The notes under the pieces are model-generated. The model was not told the DNA's origin. It saw only the letters and a program-made list of their open reading frames with translations, and searched no databases. This document shows positions 44,276-53,571 of a DNA stretch of 64,000 nt, one piece after another. Every line of letters begins with the position of its first letter. The stretch's first letter is position 1. Origin of the DNA: Naasia sp. SYSU D00057 (GTDB lineage Bacteria; Actinomycetota; Actinomycetes; Actinomycetales; Microbacteriaceae). Where the stretch lies: NCBI RefSeq assembly GCF_017916505.1, contig NZ_JAFMSZ010000002.1, positions 593,354-657,353 on the forward strand. Direction: 5' to 3'. A program made the translations under genes and the position numbers.

Positions 44276-46356
44276 GTGGCGAGCTCCGCGGGGAGGTCAC
44301 CGCCGGAGGGGATGACCGTGACCTCGGGCTCGATCTCGGCGCGCTGGAGGAGCTCCTCGAGGCGACGGCGGCGCGAGCGGGCGATGAGGGTGACGACAGT
44401 GCCCTGTCGACCGGCCCGACCGGTGCGGCCGGAGCGGTGCAGGTACGTCTTGTACTCCTCCGGGGCGTCCGCCTGCACGACGAGGCCGATGTCGTCGACG
44501 TGGATGCCGCGGGCCGCGACATCGGTCGCGACGAGGACGTTGACCCGGCCGCTCGTGAGACGCTCCAGGTTGCGGGTGCGCTTCGCCTGGTTGAGGTCGC
44601 CGTGCAGGCTGGTGGCCGGAACGCCGGCGTCGCTCAGCTCCTCCGCCAGCTGCTCCGCGAACGCGCGGGTGCGGGCGAACACGAGCGTCTTGCCCGGTCC
44701 GGACGCCAGCTCGGTGACGAACCGGATCTTGTCCTGCTGATCGATCAGCAGCACGCGGTGCTCGATGGTCGAGGACGCCTGGTCCTCGCCCGCCACCTCG
44801 TGCACGGCCGGGTCGGCGAGGAACTCGTCGACGAGCGCCTTCACCGCTGCGTCGAGCGTCGCGGAGAAGAGGAGGCGCTGACCGCCCGGACGGGTCTCGC
44901 GGAGGATGCGCTGCACCGGCTCCAGGAAGCCGAGGTCGGTCATGTGGTCGGCCTCGTCGAGGACGACCATCTCGACGTCGCCGAGGTCCAGGTGTCCCTG
45001 CTCGACGAGGTCCTCGACGCGGCCGGGCGTGCCGATCACGATGTCGACGCCGCGGCGGAGCGCGCCCACCTGGCGGGCCTGCGGCACGCCGCCGTAGATC
45101 TGCGTGGTGAACAGGCCGACGCTGCGGGCGATCGGCTGCACGGTGTCGTCGATCTGCAGGGCGAGCTCGCGGGTCGGGGCGAGGATCAGGGCCTTCGGCG
45201 CCCGGCCGGCGGCGCGCTTCGATCCGGCGCCCGCCTGCAGGATGCGCTCCACGAGGGGAGCACCGAAGGCGATCGTCTTGCCCGAGCCGGTGCGGCCGCG
45301 GCCGAGCACGTTGCGGCCGGCGAGGACGTCGGGGATGGTCGCGGCCTGGATCGGGAACGGCGACGTCGCGCCCAGCTCGCCCAGGGCGCGGACGATGTTG
45401 GCGCCGAGGCCGAGCTCGGCGAAGCCGACGCCCTCCGCCTCATCCGCGGTGTGCGCGACGGCGTCGAGGCGCTCGTGCACGACGTCGTCGACCTCGTTCA
45501 TGTGGCGGTCGGGTCGGCCGAACGGGGCCCGGTCGTCGCGGCGGGGGCCACGGTTGCGCTCCTGGAACTCGACGTAGCGGCGCTCGCGATCGCCCGTCTC
45601 GCGCGGCTCGCGGTGGGGACGCACGTGCGACTCCTCGCGCGGTCCGCCGAAGCGGCGGCGCTCTCCCCGCTCCTCGAAGCGGCCCGCGGGACGCTCACCG
45701 CGGTCCTCGAATCGACGGGCGGGGCGCTCGTCGAACCGGCGGTCGCCGCGGTCGTCGTTCCGGCGCGCGGGACGCTCGTCGAAGCGGCCGGTGCCCCGGT
45801 CATCGCTGCGACGGGCGGGACGCTCGTCGAACCGGCGGTCACCGCGGTCGTCGAAGCGGCCGGTGCCCCGGTCATCATTGCGACGGGCGGAACGCTCGTC
45901 GAACCGGCGCTCGCCACGATCCTCGGATCGGCGGGCGGGACGCTCGTCGAAGCGACGCTCGCCGCGGTCCTCGAATCGGCGCTGCGGACGCTCGTCGTAG
46001 CGGCTGGTGCCGCGGTCGTCGCCCCGGCGGGCGGGACGCTCGTCGTAGCGGCGGTCACCGCCGCGGTCGTCCCGGCGGTCGGAGCGGCCATCGGCGGGGC
46101 GGCCGAAGCGCTGGCCGGCGACGCGACCGCGGGTGGGGCGGTGCTCCGGCGGCGTCCAGTCGGGACGGCGGTCGCCGCGGTCGGCCTCGCGGTCGCCCGG
46201 CCGGCCCTGCTGGGCCTCCGCGCGGCGGGAGGTGCTCCAGCGGTTCTTCGCGGGGGCCTCGTCCGGGCGGTAGCCGCGATGCTTGGGGCTGACACTGCCG
46301 GGCTTGCGGGCCGGCGTGCGACCGGAGGGCGTCGAGCGGGAAGGGTTCTTGGGCAT
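44269..46356 (-). CDS. DEAD-box RNA helicase with repetitive Arg/Asp/Gly N-terminal tail
   Basis: The protein has 695 residues. Residues 1 to about 290 are low-complexity and basic/acidic, with seven copies of a (F/Y)DERPARR-like unit about 15-17 residues apart. From about 305 a complete DEAD-box core follows: Q-motif region FPIQAATIP, Walker A GRGRTGSGKTIAFG, VLDEADHM, SATLD, then the helicase C domain ending in YLHRSGRTGRAG. It should unwind structured RNA, for example in ribosome assembly or cold adaptation. The tail resembles disordered RNA-binding tails but sits at the N-terminus. The coding DNA of the tail (about 45630-46100) is itself repetitive. Confidence 0.92.
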   Translation of the reverse strand: MPKNPSRSTPSGRTPARKPGSVSPKHRGYRPDEAPAKNRWSTSRRAEAQQGRPGDREADRGDRRPDWTPPEHRPTRGRVAGQRFGRPADGRSDRRDDRGGDRRYDERPARRGDDRGTSRYDERPQRRFEDRGERRFDERPARRSEDRGERRFDERSARRNDDRGTGRFDDRGDRRFDERPARRSDDRGTGRFDERPARRNDDRGDRRFDERPARRFEDRGERPAGRFEERGERRRFGGPREESHVRPHREPRETGDRERRYVEFQERNRGPRRDDRAPFGRPDRHMNEVDDVVHERLDAVAHTADEAEGVGFAELGLGANIVRALGELGATSPFPIQAATIPDVLAGRNVLGRGRTGSGKTIAFGAPLVERILQAGAGSKRAAGRAPKALILAPTRELALQIDDTVQPIARSVGLFTTQIYGGVPQARQVGALRRGVDIVIGTPGRVEDLVEQGHLDLGDVEMVVLDEADHMTDLGFLEPVQRILRETRPGGQRLLFSATLDAAVKALVDEFLADPAVHEVAGEDQASSTIEHRVLLIDQQDKIRFVTELASGPGKTLVFARTRAFAEQLAEELSDAGVPATSLHGDLNQAKRTRNLERLTSGRVNVLVATDVAARGIHVDDIGLVVQADAPEEYKTYLHRSGRTGRAGRQGTVVTLIARSRRRRLEELLQRAEIEPEVTVIPSGGDLPAELATA

Positions 46357-46686
46357 GACGGGACGTATCCGTTCCAGGGAGGCCGCGCTGATGGCGGCGA
46401 AGAGGACCCCGGGCAGTCACTGGCCGGGCCGATCGAAAGAGGGATGCCAGCGGATCCACTGGCGGACCGGCCCCGAGTGACACACACCTGCACACCGAAC
46501 GCATCCGGCGCCCTCGTCACGAGCCGACCGGGCAACGATACGCGAGGAAGATGCTGGGCGCCACCGGGCGGGGATCCGGTGGCTGCACATTCGCGCGCGT
46601 CGCGTGTGTTTCGGGGCGCGCACTGAGCGCTCCTCAGCTACGCGGATCAGTGCCGCGCGCGCTCCTCACCCGCCCGGGTTGTGCAA
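46357..46686. other. 330-bp gene-free region upstream of the helicase gene
   Basis: No credible gene is seen in either strand; open frames here are arginine-rich and lack starts with ribosome binding sites. Since the helicase (leftward) starts at 46356 and the RND gene (leftward) ends at 46687, this stretch must hold the RND gene's end region and the helicase promoter plus a possibly long leader. I see no recognisable riboswitch or strong terminator. Confidence 0.5.
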
Positions 46687-49600
46687 TCAGCCGGCGCGGG
46701 TGACCGCCCTCGCCTCGCGGCGGGCGTGGGCGCCCTCCTTGACCCGCTCGACCACGTAGTAGAGGACGGGCAGCACGATGAGGGTGAGCACGGTCGACGA
46801 CGTGAGGCCGCCGATCACGACGAGCGCGAGCGGCTGCGAGATGAAGCCGCCCTCGCCGGTCAGCCCGAGCGCCATCGGCAGGAGCGCGAACACGGTCGCG
46901 AGCGCCGTCATGAGGATGGGCCGCAGGCGCCGGGTCGCGCCGTCGAGCAGCGCCTGCCGGAGCGGCTCCCCCTGCCGCCGGTACTGGTTCACGAGGTCGA
47001 CGAGCACGATCGCGTTCGTCACGACGATGCCGATGAGCATCAGCACGCCGATGATCGAGGGGACGCCGAGCGGGATGCCGGTCAGCACCTGCAGCAGGAT
47101 GGCGCCGGTCGCGGCGAACGGCACCGAGATGAGCAGCAGGAACGGCTGCAGCAGGCTGCGGAACGTGGCCACCATGACGATGTAGACGATGAGGATCGCC
47201 ACCAGCAGCGCGATGCCGAGCTGGCTGAACGCGTCGCGCTGGTCGGCGCTCACCCCGCCGAGCTCCGCGGAGGCCCCCGCGGGGAGGTCGGCGCCGTCGA
47301 GCGCGGCGAGGACTGCGGCGTTCGCCGTGGTGAGGTCCTCCTCGGCGGGTGTCACCGTCACCGTTGCGGTGCGGGCTCCGTCGACCGTGGTGATCGTCGC
47401 CGGGCCGTTGACCACGTCGACAGCGGCGAGGGTGTCGAGCCGGACCGGCCCCGCCGCCGTGGGCACGGGCAGCGCGGCGAGCGCCGCGGTCGAGGTGGGC
47501 GCATCCTGTGCCGCCAGGTAGATCGTGTATCGGTCGTCGTCGATCGTGATGCGGCCGATCGAGGCGGGCAGGCCCGCCTGCGAGACGAACCCGGCGAGCG
47601 CGACCTCGGTGAAGCCGGCGGCCGCCGCGGCGGCGCGGTTCACCTGCACCTGCAGGAACGGCTGCGCCGCCTGCAGGTTGCTCGACGCCTCGGCAACCTC
47701 GTCGAGGTCGCGGACCGAGGCGAGGATCGCGTCGGAGGCCGCCTGCAGCTCGTCCTGCCCCGGCGCCGTGATGTCGACCTCGATGTTGCTCGACGTGCCG
47801 AAGCCGGCCGACGCCTGCACGGAGATGTCGCCCGCCTCCTCCAGCCCGTCGAGGCGGTCGCGGACGTCCGTCTGGATCGCGTCCTGGTCGGCGCCCTCGT
47901 CGGTCGTGATCGAGTACACGGCACGGCTGCCGCCGCCGCCGCGGCCGAAGGCGGCGAGGAGCGAGCTGCCGCCCCCGATGGTGGCCTGCACGGTCTCGAC
48001 GCCGTCGACCTGCTCGAGCTCGTCCTCGACCTGGCGCGCGGCGGCGTCCTGCACGTCGAGGCTGGTGCCCGGCTCGAAGGTCTGCGTCACCGAGAGGGTG
48101 TTCTGTCCGCTCGAGCCGAGGAAGTTCGTCTTCATCAGCGGCAGCAGGGCGACGGAGCCGCCGAGCACGAGCGCGGCGACGAGCAGGGTGACGAGCGGGC
48201 GCGCGAGCGTGAAGGCGAGGATCGGCCGGTACGCCTTCTGCAGGCGCCCGTCGCTCTCCGCCTCCGGGGAGCCCGAGTGCCGGTGGATCTTCGGCGCCCG
48301 CAGGAACCAGTAGGCGAGCACCGGCACGATCGTCAGCGAGACGACGAGCGACGCGAGCAGCGCGATCGTGACGGTGAGCGCGAACGGGCGGAACAGCTCG
48401 CCGGTGGCGCCCTCGACGAACGAGATGGGCAGGAAGACGGTGACGGTGGTGAGCGTCGACGCGGTGACCGCGCCCGCGACCTCACGGACGGCGCGGCCGA
48501 TGACCCGGACCTTGCCCTGCTCGCCCGGCGCCTCGTCGCGCATGGCGAGGTGCCGCTTGATGTTCTCGATCACGACGATGGAGTCGTCGACGATGCGGCC
48601 GATCGCGATCGTCAGTCCGCCGAGGGTGAGCAGGTTGAGCGAGTAGTCGGCGAACTGCAGCCCCACGAAGGTGATGAGGACCGATGTCGGGATCGAGATC
48701 GCGGTCACGATCGTCGCGCGGACGCTCAGCAGGAAGACGAGGATGACGAGCACCGCGAACGCGAGCCCGAGCATGCCCTCAGTCGCGAGCGACTCGATCG
48801 ACTGCTCGATGTAGGGCGCCTGGTCGAACACGATGGTGAAGCCGGCGCCGGCGAGGGCCTCCTCGAGGTCCGGCAGCGCATCCCGGACCTGGTGGGACAC
48901 GTCGACGGTGTTCGCGTCCGGCACCTTGGTGACGGCGACGGTCAGCGCCGGCTCGCCGTCGACGCGCGAGAGCGTCGTGACGGGATCGTCGGTGAGCTCG
49001 ACGGCGGCGACGTCGCCGACGGTCGCGGCTCCGCCGACCAGGGGCAGCGCGGCGATGTCGTCGACGCTGCCGAGCTGCGTGCCCGCCTGGACCGACAGGG
49101 TGCGGCCGTCCTCGGTGAGAGTGCCGGCGGGGACGAGGACGCCGCTCGACTGCACGGCGTCGCGGATGGCCGTGCCGGGGATGCCGCGTGCCGCGAGCGC
49201 CGCCGGGTCCGGGGTGACGACGACGCGCTGGCCCGGCACGCCGGACACGTCGGCCGCGCGCACGCCGTCGAGGTCCTCGAGCGCGGGCGTGACGAGCCGC
49301 CGCACGTCGTTCGCGAGCGCGCGCTCGTCCTCGCCGCCCGTGACGGCGATCTGGATCACGGGGAAGTCGTCGATGCTGCCGCTCAGCACCTGCGGGTCGA
49401 CGCCCTCGGGCAGGGCGGATCGGATGCGGTTCACCGCCTGGGAGATCTTGTTCTCCGTCGAGGGCAGGTCGGTGCCGTAGGCGAACGAGGCGGACACGAC
49501 GCTGCGCCCGGCGCTCGACGTGGTCGAGGTCGTCTCGAGACCGGCGACGCCCTGGATGGCCTGCTCGATGGGCACGCTGACGCTCTGGTCGACCACCTCG

Positions 49601-49770
49601 GGCGACGCGCCCTGGTAGGTGGTCAGCACCGCGAGCTGCGGGAAGGAGACGGAGGGGATCAGCTCCTGCTTGAGCGAGCCGAGTGCCAGCCCGCCGAACA
49701 CCGCCGCGACGATCGTGACGAGGGCGATGAGCGCCCGGTTCTTCAGACTCGCGATGGCCAGCAGGTGCAC
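46687..49770 (-). CDS. RND-family efflux permease (HAE1/SwrC type)
   Basis: The 1027-residue protein has the full RND layout: one N-terminal helix, a large extracytoplasmic loop (about 30-320), six helices, a second large loop (about 550-830) and five more helices. Typical stretches are QELIPSVSFPQLAVLT, the helix 4 region GGLTIAIGRIVDDSIVVIENI and LMLIGIVVTNAIVLVDLVNQYR. It probably exports lipophilic compounds using proton flux. No adaptor or outer-membrane gene is present, as expected in a Gram-positive envelope. It is divergent from the DUF4097-PadR operon across a gap with two palindromic operators. GTG start. Confidence 0.92.
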   Translation of the reverse strand: MHLLAIASLKNRALIALVTIVAAVFGGLALGSLKQELIPSVSFPQLAVLTTYQGASPEVVDQSVSVPIEQAIQGVAGLETTSTTSSAGRSVVSASFAYGTDLPSTENKISQAVNRIRSALPEGVDPQVLSGSIDDFPVIQIAVTGGEDERALANDVRRLVTPALEDLDGVRAADVSGVPGQRVVVTPDPAALAARGIPGTAIRDAVQSSGVLVPAGTLTEDGRTLSVQAGTQLGSVDDIAALPLVGGAATVGDVAAVELTDDPVTTLSRVDGEPALTVAVTKVPDANTVDVSHQVRDALPDLEEALAGAGFTIVFDQAPYIEQSIESLATEGMLGLAFAVLVILVFLLSVRATIVTAISIPTSVLITFVGLQFADYSLNLLTLGGLTIAIGRIVDDSIVVIENIKRHLAMRDEAPGEQGKVRVIGRAVREVAGAVTASTLTTVTVFLPISFVEGATGELFRPFALTVTIALLASLVVSLTIVPVLAYWFLRAPKIHRHSGSPEAESDGRLQKAYRPILAFTLARPLVTLLVAALVLGGSVALLPLMKTNFLGSSGQNTLSVTQTFEPGTSLDVQDAAARQVEDELEQVDGVETVQATIGGGSSLLAAFGRGGGGSRAVYSITTDEGADQDAIQTDVRDRLDGLEEAGDISVQASAGFGTSSNIEVDITAPGQDELQAASDAILASVRDLDEVAEASSNLQAAQPFLQVQVNRAAAAAAGFTEVALAGFVSQAGLPASIGRITIDDDRYTIYLAAQDAPTSTAALAALPVPTAAGPVRLDTLAAVDVVNGPATITTVDGARTATVTVTPAEEDLTTANAAVLAALDGADLPAGASAELGGVSADQRDAFSQLGIALLVAILIVYIVMVATFRSLLQPFLLLISVPFAATGAILLQVLTGIPLGVPSIIGVLMLIGIVVTNAIVLVDLVNQYRRQGEPLRQALLDGATRRLRPILMTALATVFALLPMALGLTGEGGFISQPLALVVIGGLTSSTVLTLIVLPVLYYVVERVKEGAHARREARAVTRAG

Positions 49771-49821
49771 TCGCGCGATTATCCGGCATCGAAGTTGAGA
49801 GAGTGTTGCACAATCCGAATT

Positions 49822-49860
49822 CGCGATATATCGTGTCGGTCATCAACGCGATATATCGCG
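49822..49860. promoter_or_regulatory. Two palindromic operators, probable PadR sites
   Basis: CGCGATATATCGTG (49822-49835) and the perfect palindrome CGCGATATATCGCG (49847-49860) lie 25 bp apart, about two and a half helical turns. They are in the 103-bp gap between the divergent RND and DUF4097-PadR genes, and the second ends 13 bp before the DUF4097 start. The PadR-family regulator encoded in the operon is the obvious binder, so one protein may control both directions. Binding is inferred, not shown. Confidence 0.7.
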
Positions 49861-49873
49861 AGAGGAGAGCACC

Positions 49874-50698
49874 GTGGCTCAGGAGAAGTGGCTCGTCACC
49901 GGGCCCAAGACCATCGACCTGCCGCTCGTGCGGTCGGTGAAGATCAGCCTCATCGGCGGACGCATCGACGTCATCGGCACCGACGAGCCGACCGCTCGGG
50001 TCGAGGTGTCGGAGGTCACCGGCCGCGACCTGCTCGTGCAGATCGACGGCGACCACCTGGAGATCGACCACCCGCAGCTGCGGTGGGACAACTTCCTCGA
50101 TGTCTTCCGGTCGTTCACCGGCAAGGCCAGCACCACCGTCAGCCTGCTCGTGCCACGCTCCGCCTCGCTGCGGCTCGGCGTCGTGGGCGCCGACGCCCTG
50201 ATCAGCGGCATGAGCGCCGGCGGTCGCCTCAACACCGTGTCCGGCAGCCTGATGGTCGACGACAGCGAGGGCGCGATCGACCTCAACAGCGTGAGCGGCT
50301 CGCTCGTCGTCCGCGACCACCGCGGCATCGTCACCGCGCACACCGTCTCCGGCGACGTCTCCGCGACCGGCGCGCTGACCGCGTTCTCCTGCGACGGCGT
50401 CAGCGGCGACGTGTTCATCGACGTGACCGGCATCCCGGACAAGATCGACACGAACACGGTGAGCGGCATGACGACCCTCCGCCTGCCCGCGGAGGTGGGC
50501 GCCCGATACACCGTGAACACGGTCAGCGGAACCGCACAGCTCGACGACCGCGTGTTCCGCGGCATCCGCGGGCGCGGCGAGAGCTGGAGCACCGGCGACC
50601 TGTCCGGCCGCTGGACGGACGTGAAGGCCAACTCGGTGTCCGGCGACATCGTCGTCGTCCGCGCCGCCGCCACCGCCGGAACGGGGACGACGGCGTGA
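49874..50698 (+). CDS. DUF4097 beta-repeat protein
   Basis: This 274-residue soluble protein has repeated short beta-strand turns of the form (T/S)VSG(S/D/T): NTVSGSLMV, NSVSGSLVV, HTVSGDVSA, DGVSGDVFI, NTVSGMTTL, NTVSGTAQL, NSVSGDIVV. This is the DUF4097/DUF4098 right-handed beta-solenoid-like pattern found in envelope-stress loci. No signal peptide is visible. GTG 49874 follows GAGGAGAG. Its stop overlaps the PadR start (GTGA). The exact role is unknown; the pairing with PadR recurs in Actinobacteria. Confidence 0.88.
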   Translation: MAQEKWLVTGPKTIDLPLVRSVKISLIGGRIDVIGTDEPTARVEVSEVTGRDLLVQIDGDHLEIDHPQLRWDNFLDVFRSFTGKASTTVSLLVPRSASLRLGVVGADALISGMSAGGRLNTVSGSLMVDDSEGAIDLNSVSGSLVVRDHRGIVTAHTVSGDVSATGALTAFSCDGVSGDVFIDVTGIPDKIDTNTVSGMTTLRLPAEVGARYTVNTVSGTAQLDDRVFRGIRGRGESWSTGDLSGRWTDVKANSVSGDIVVVRAAATAGTGTTA

Positions 50699-51357
50699 AC
50701 GTGTTCGGTCACGGCCGGCTGCGGCTCTACGTCCTGTCGCTCCTCGCGGAACGTCCGCGGCACGGCTACGAGCTCATCCAGGCGCTCGAGGAGCGCTCGG
50801 GCGGCACCTACTCGCCGAGCGCCGGCACCATCTACCCCCGGCTCGCGAAGCTCGAGGAGGACGGCCTCGTCCGCCGCGACTCGGACGGCCGCCGCACCGT
50901 CTACGCGATCACGGACGCCGGCCGCCGCGAGCTCGACGAGCGCCGCGACGAGCTCGCGGGCATCGAGAACGACCTCTCCGACTCGGTGCGCCGCATCGCC
51001 GACGAGGTGCGCTCCGGCGTCGACGCCGCGATGAAGAGCCTGCGGGCAGAGCTCGCCGCCGCCGCCTCGGCCGCCCGGGGCGAGGCGAGGTCCGCGTCGG
51101 CGTCCGCGTCCGCGTCGTCCTCGGCACCGGGGCCCGAGCCGGGATCGGGAGAGTCCGCCGACGGGCACCGCTCGGCCTGGCGCGACACCGGGACCGAGCT
51201 GCGGAACGCCGAGGTGGTGCTCGCGGACTTCCGGCACCGTGTGCGCGGCGACCTGCGGGCGGCGAGCGCGCGCGGCGGCATCCCGGCCGACGTTGTGCCC
51301 CTCCTCGAGGAGCGCCTCGCCGCCCTCCGCACGGAGATCAGCGGCCGCCTCCCCTGA
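50695..51357 (+). CDS. PadR-family transcriptional regulator
   Basis: The 220-residue regulator has an N-terminal PadR winged helix (LRLYVLSLLAERPRHGYELIQALEE ... SAGTIYPRLAKLEEDGLV) and a C-terminal helical part with an Ala/Ser-rich low-complexity stretch near residues 120-150. PadR proteins repress adjacent stress or efflux genes and release DNA on binding ligand. It probably represses its own operon and the divergent RND gene through the CGCGATATATCGCG sites. Confidence 0.92.
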   Translation: MNVFGHGRLRLYVLSLLAERPRHGYELIQALEERSGGTYSPSAGTIYPRLAKLEEDGLVRRDSDGRRTVYAITDAGRRELDERRDELAGIENDLSDSVRRIADEVRSGVDAAMKSLRAELAAAASAARGEARSASASASASSSAPGPEPGSGESADGHRSAWRDTGTELRNAEVVLADFRHRVRGDLRAASARGGIPADVVPLLEERLAALRTEISGRLP

Positions 51358-51465
51358 TCCCTCCCACGGATGCGAGGCGGGAGCTGTCAACCCGACGCCT
51401 CCCGATGGTCGTCTCGCGGCGACGACCCACATAGTGGGAGCGACTCGTCGACGAAGGGACGCCCG

Positions 51466-53505
51466 ATGACCGCGGGACTTCAGCCGCTGCTGCACGACGC
51501 CGTCGTGGTGCTCGCCGCGCCGTCGCAGGCCTGGGGGGACCGCGGTGGCGACATCGCGGTCGGCGGGATCGCCGGCTTCTACGACGGGGACCGCCGCATC
51601 CTGTCGGAGCTCATCGTCACCGTCGACGGCGCCTCACCCGAGCCGATCGCGACCGCGACTCCCTCGGCGTCCGAGGCGGAGTTCGTCGGCCTGCTGCGCC
51701 TCCTCGACGACGAGTCGACCGACCCGCGCCTGCGCCTGCTGCGCCTCCGCACCGTGGCACCGGGCTCCCTCACCGAGCGGCTCCTCCTCGAGTCGACGCT
51801 CGAGCACGACGTGGACACGACCGTGGTCGCGTCGATCTCGAGCGACCTCGCCACGATGCACGCGGTGAAGGCGGGGCTCGGCGCCGACGAGGCGCCGCCC
51901 ACACTCCTCGCGCACGCCGAGGGACTCGCCTGGTCAGATCAGGGCGTCACGGCAGGGCTCTCCGCGCCGGGTGCCGACGTGTCCGCCACCGGACCCGGAC
52001 GCGGCGAGGCGAGCTGGACCGTCACCGTGCCCGCCAAGTCGTCCGTGAGCCTCGAGCTGACCGTGAGCGTCGCCGCGGACGATCCGGTCGTCACCGCGCC
52101 GGCCGGCACCGCCGAGTGGGACTCTGCCCGGATCGTCGCCGGCGACAACCGGCTCAGCCGCTGGCTGCAGGCGGCACTCGACGATCTGACCGCCCTGCGG
52201 ATGAGCACCCGAACCCGTCCGGACGCCGCCTTCCTCGCTGCCGGCGCCCCCTGGTTCTTCACCCTCTTCGGGCGCGACTCGATCTGGGCGGCCCGCATGC
52301 TGCTGCCGTTCGGCACCGACCTCGCGCGCGACACCCTCCGGGTGCTGGCGGACCTGCAAGGCGTCGAGAGCGACCCGGACACCGCCGAGCAGCCCGGCAA
52401 GATCATGCACGAGCTGCGGGCCGCGCCCCTCGAGATCCCCGGCGAGGGGGTCGTGCTCCCGCCCCTCTACTACGGCACGGTGGATGCGACGGCGCTGTGG
52501 GCGTGCCTGCTCGTCGACGCCTGGCGGTGGGGTCTGGCCGACGAGGTCGTGGAGGAGCTGCTGCCCACCCTGGAGGCGGCCCTCGCCTGGCTGCGCGACC
52601 ACGGCGACAGCGACGGCGACGGATTCCTCGAGTACGTGGACGAGAGCGGCCGCGGCCTCGTCCACCAGGGCTGGAAGGACTCGGGCGATTCCGTTCAGTG
52701 GCGCGACGGCCGGCTCGCGCAGGGCCCCATCGCGCTCTGCGAGGTGCAGGGGTACGCGTACGAGGCGGCGCTCGGCGGCGCCGAGCTCCTCGAGCGCTTC
52801 GGCCGCGGCGGTGCCGAGCAGTGGCGGGCGTGGGCGGCACAGCTCAAGCAGCGCTTCGCGGACAGCTTCTGGGTCGAGGACGAGCGGGGCCGCTACCCCG
52901 CCATCGCCCTCGACAACGAGAAGCGGGCCGTCGATTCCCTAACCAGCAACATCGGGCACCTGCTCGGCACCGGCATCCTCGAGCCGGAGGAGGCACGCCT
53001 GGTCGCCGAGCGCCTCGCCGCCCCGGAGCTCGCGTCCGGCTACGGGCTGCGCACGATGTCGGTCGACGAGGTCGGATACTGGCCGCTCAGCTACCACGGC
53101 GGGTCCGTGTGGGCGCACGACACCGCGATCGCCATCACCGGCCTCGCCCGTGAGGGGTTCGGCGACGAGGCGGAGCAGCTCGCCGAGGGCCTGCTCGCCG
53201 CGGCGGAGGGCTTCGGGTACCGGATGCCGGAGCTGCACTCCGGCGACGCGGCCGGCATCGTCGGCGCTCCCATCCCGTATCCCGCCGCGTGCCGTCCGCA
53301 GGCGTGGTCGGCGGCGGCATCCGTCGCGGTGCTGTCCGCCCTGCTCGGCCTCACTCCCGACCGGGAGGAGCGCGTGGTGCGCTCGCGTCCACTGCAGGCG
53401 GCGAAGGCCTCGGGCGTCTCCGTGGAGGGCCTGCGGATGGCGGGGCGGGCGTTCCTCGTGACGACGGGCACCGGCGACACGGGAGTCGTCACCGCCGTCC
53501 ACTGA
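51466..53505 (+). CDS. Glycogen-debranching-type glycosidase (amylo-alpha-1,6-glucosidase family)
   Basis: The 679-residue protein has an N-terminal beta-rich glycogen-debranching N-domain (about 10-200) and a C-terminal (alpha/alpha)6 barrel. The barrel holds PWFFTLFGRDSIWAARMLLPFG near residue 262, QGWKDSGDSVQW near residue 402 and SYHGGSVWAHDTAIAI near residue 543, all conserved in this glycosidase group. It is expected to act on alpha-glucans or related oligosaccharides in the cytoplasm. ATG 51466 has GAAGGGA upstream; the open frame before it is not conserved-looking. A repeat lies just after the stop. Confidence 0.87.
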   Translation: MTAGLQPLLHDAVVVLAAPSQAWGDRGGDIAVGGIAGFYDGDRRILSELIVTVDGASPEPIATATPSASEAEFVGLLRLLDDESTDPRLRLLRLRTVAPGSLTERLLLESTLEHDVDTTVVASISSDLATMHAVKAGLGADEAPPTLLAHAEGLAWSDQGVTAGLSAPGADVSATGPGRGEASWTVTVPAKSSVSLELTVSVAADDPVVTAPAGTAEWDSARIVAGDNRLSRWLQAALDDLTALRMSTRTRPDAAFLAAGAPWFFTLFGRDSIWAARMLLPFGTDLARDTLRVLADLQGVESDPDTAEQPGKIMHELRAAPLEIPGEGVVLPPLYYGTVDATALWACLLVDAWRWGLADEVVEELLPTLEAALAWLRDHGDSDGDGFLEYVDESGRGLVHQGWKDSGDSVQWRDGRLAQGPIALCEVQGYAYEAALGGAELLERFGRGGAEQWRAWAAQLKQRFADSFWVEDERGRYPAIALDNEKRAVDSLTSNIGHLLGTGILEPEEARLVAERLAAPELASGYGLRTMSVDEVGYWPLSYHGGSVWAHDTAIAITGLAREGFGDEAEQLAEGLLAAAEGFGYRMPELHSGDAAGIVGAPIPYPAACRPQAWSAAASVAVLSALLGLTPDREERVVRSRPLQAAKASGVSVEGLRMAGRAFLVTTGTGDTGVVTAVH

Positions 53506-53517
53506 GCGGCGTTCACT

Positions 53518-53563
53518 CCCGGTGACTTCGAGAAGGCGCGTGCGGCGCCTCCTCGATCACCGG
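53518..53563. repeat. GATTGAGGAG-family palindromic repeat between convergent genes
   Basis: This single inverted unit (GGTGACTTCGAGAAGGCGCG...GCGCCTCCTCGATCACC) belongs to the family found near 38.6 kb and at 63.7-64.0 kb. The arms can pair over most of the element. It lies between two convergent genes and could serve as a terminator for both. Confidence 0.75.
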
Positions 53564-53571
53564 GTGAAGCG

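Noticed and set aside
46681..51357. A 1558-codon open frame on the + strand across the RND permease region
   Set aside because: It is antisense to the RND gene and Arg/Asp/Glu-rich, as GC-rich shadow frames are; only its last 220 codons are real, the PadR gene starting at GTG 50695.
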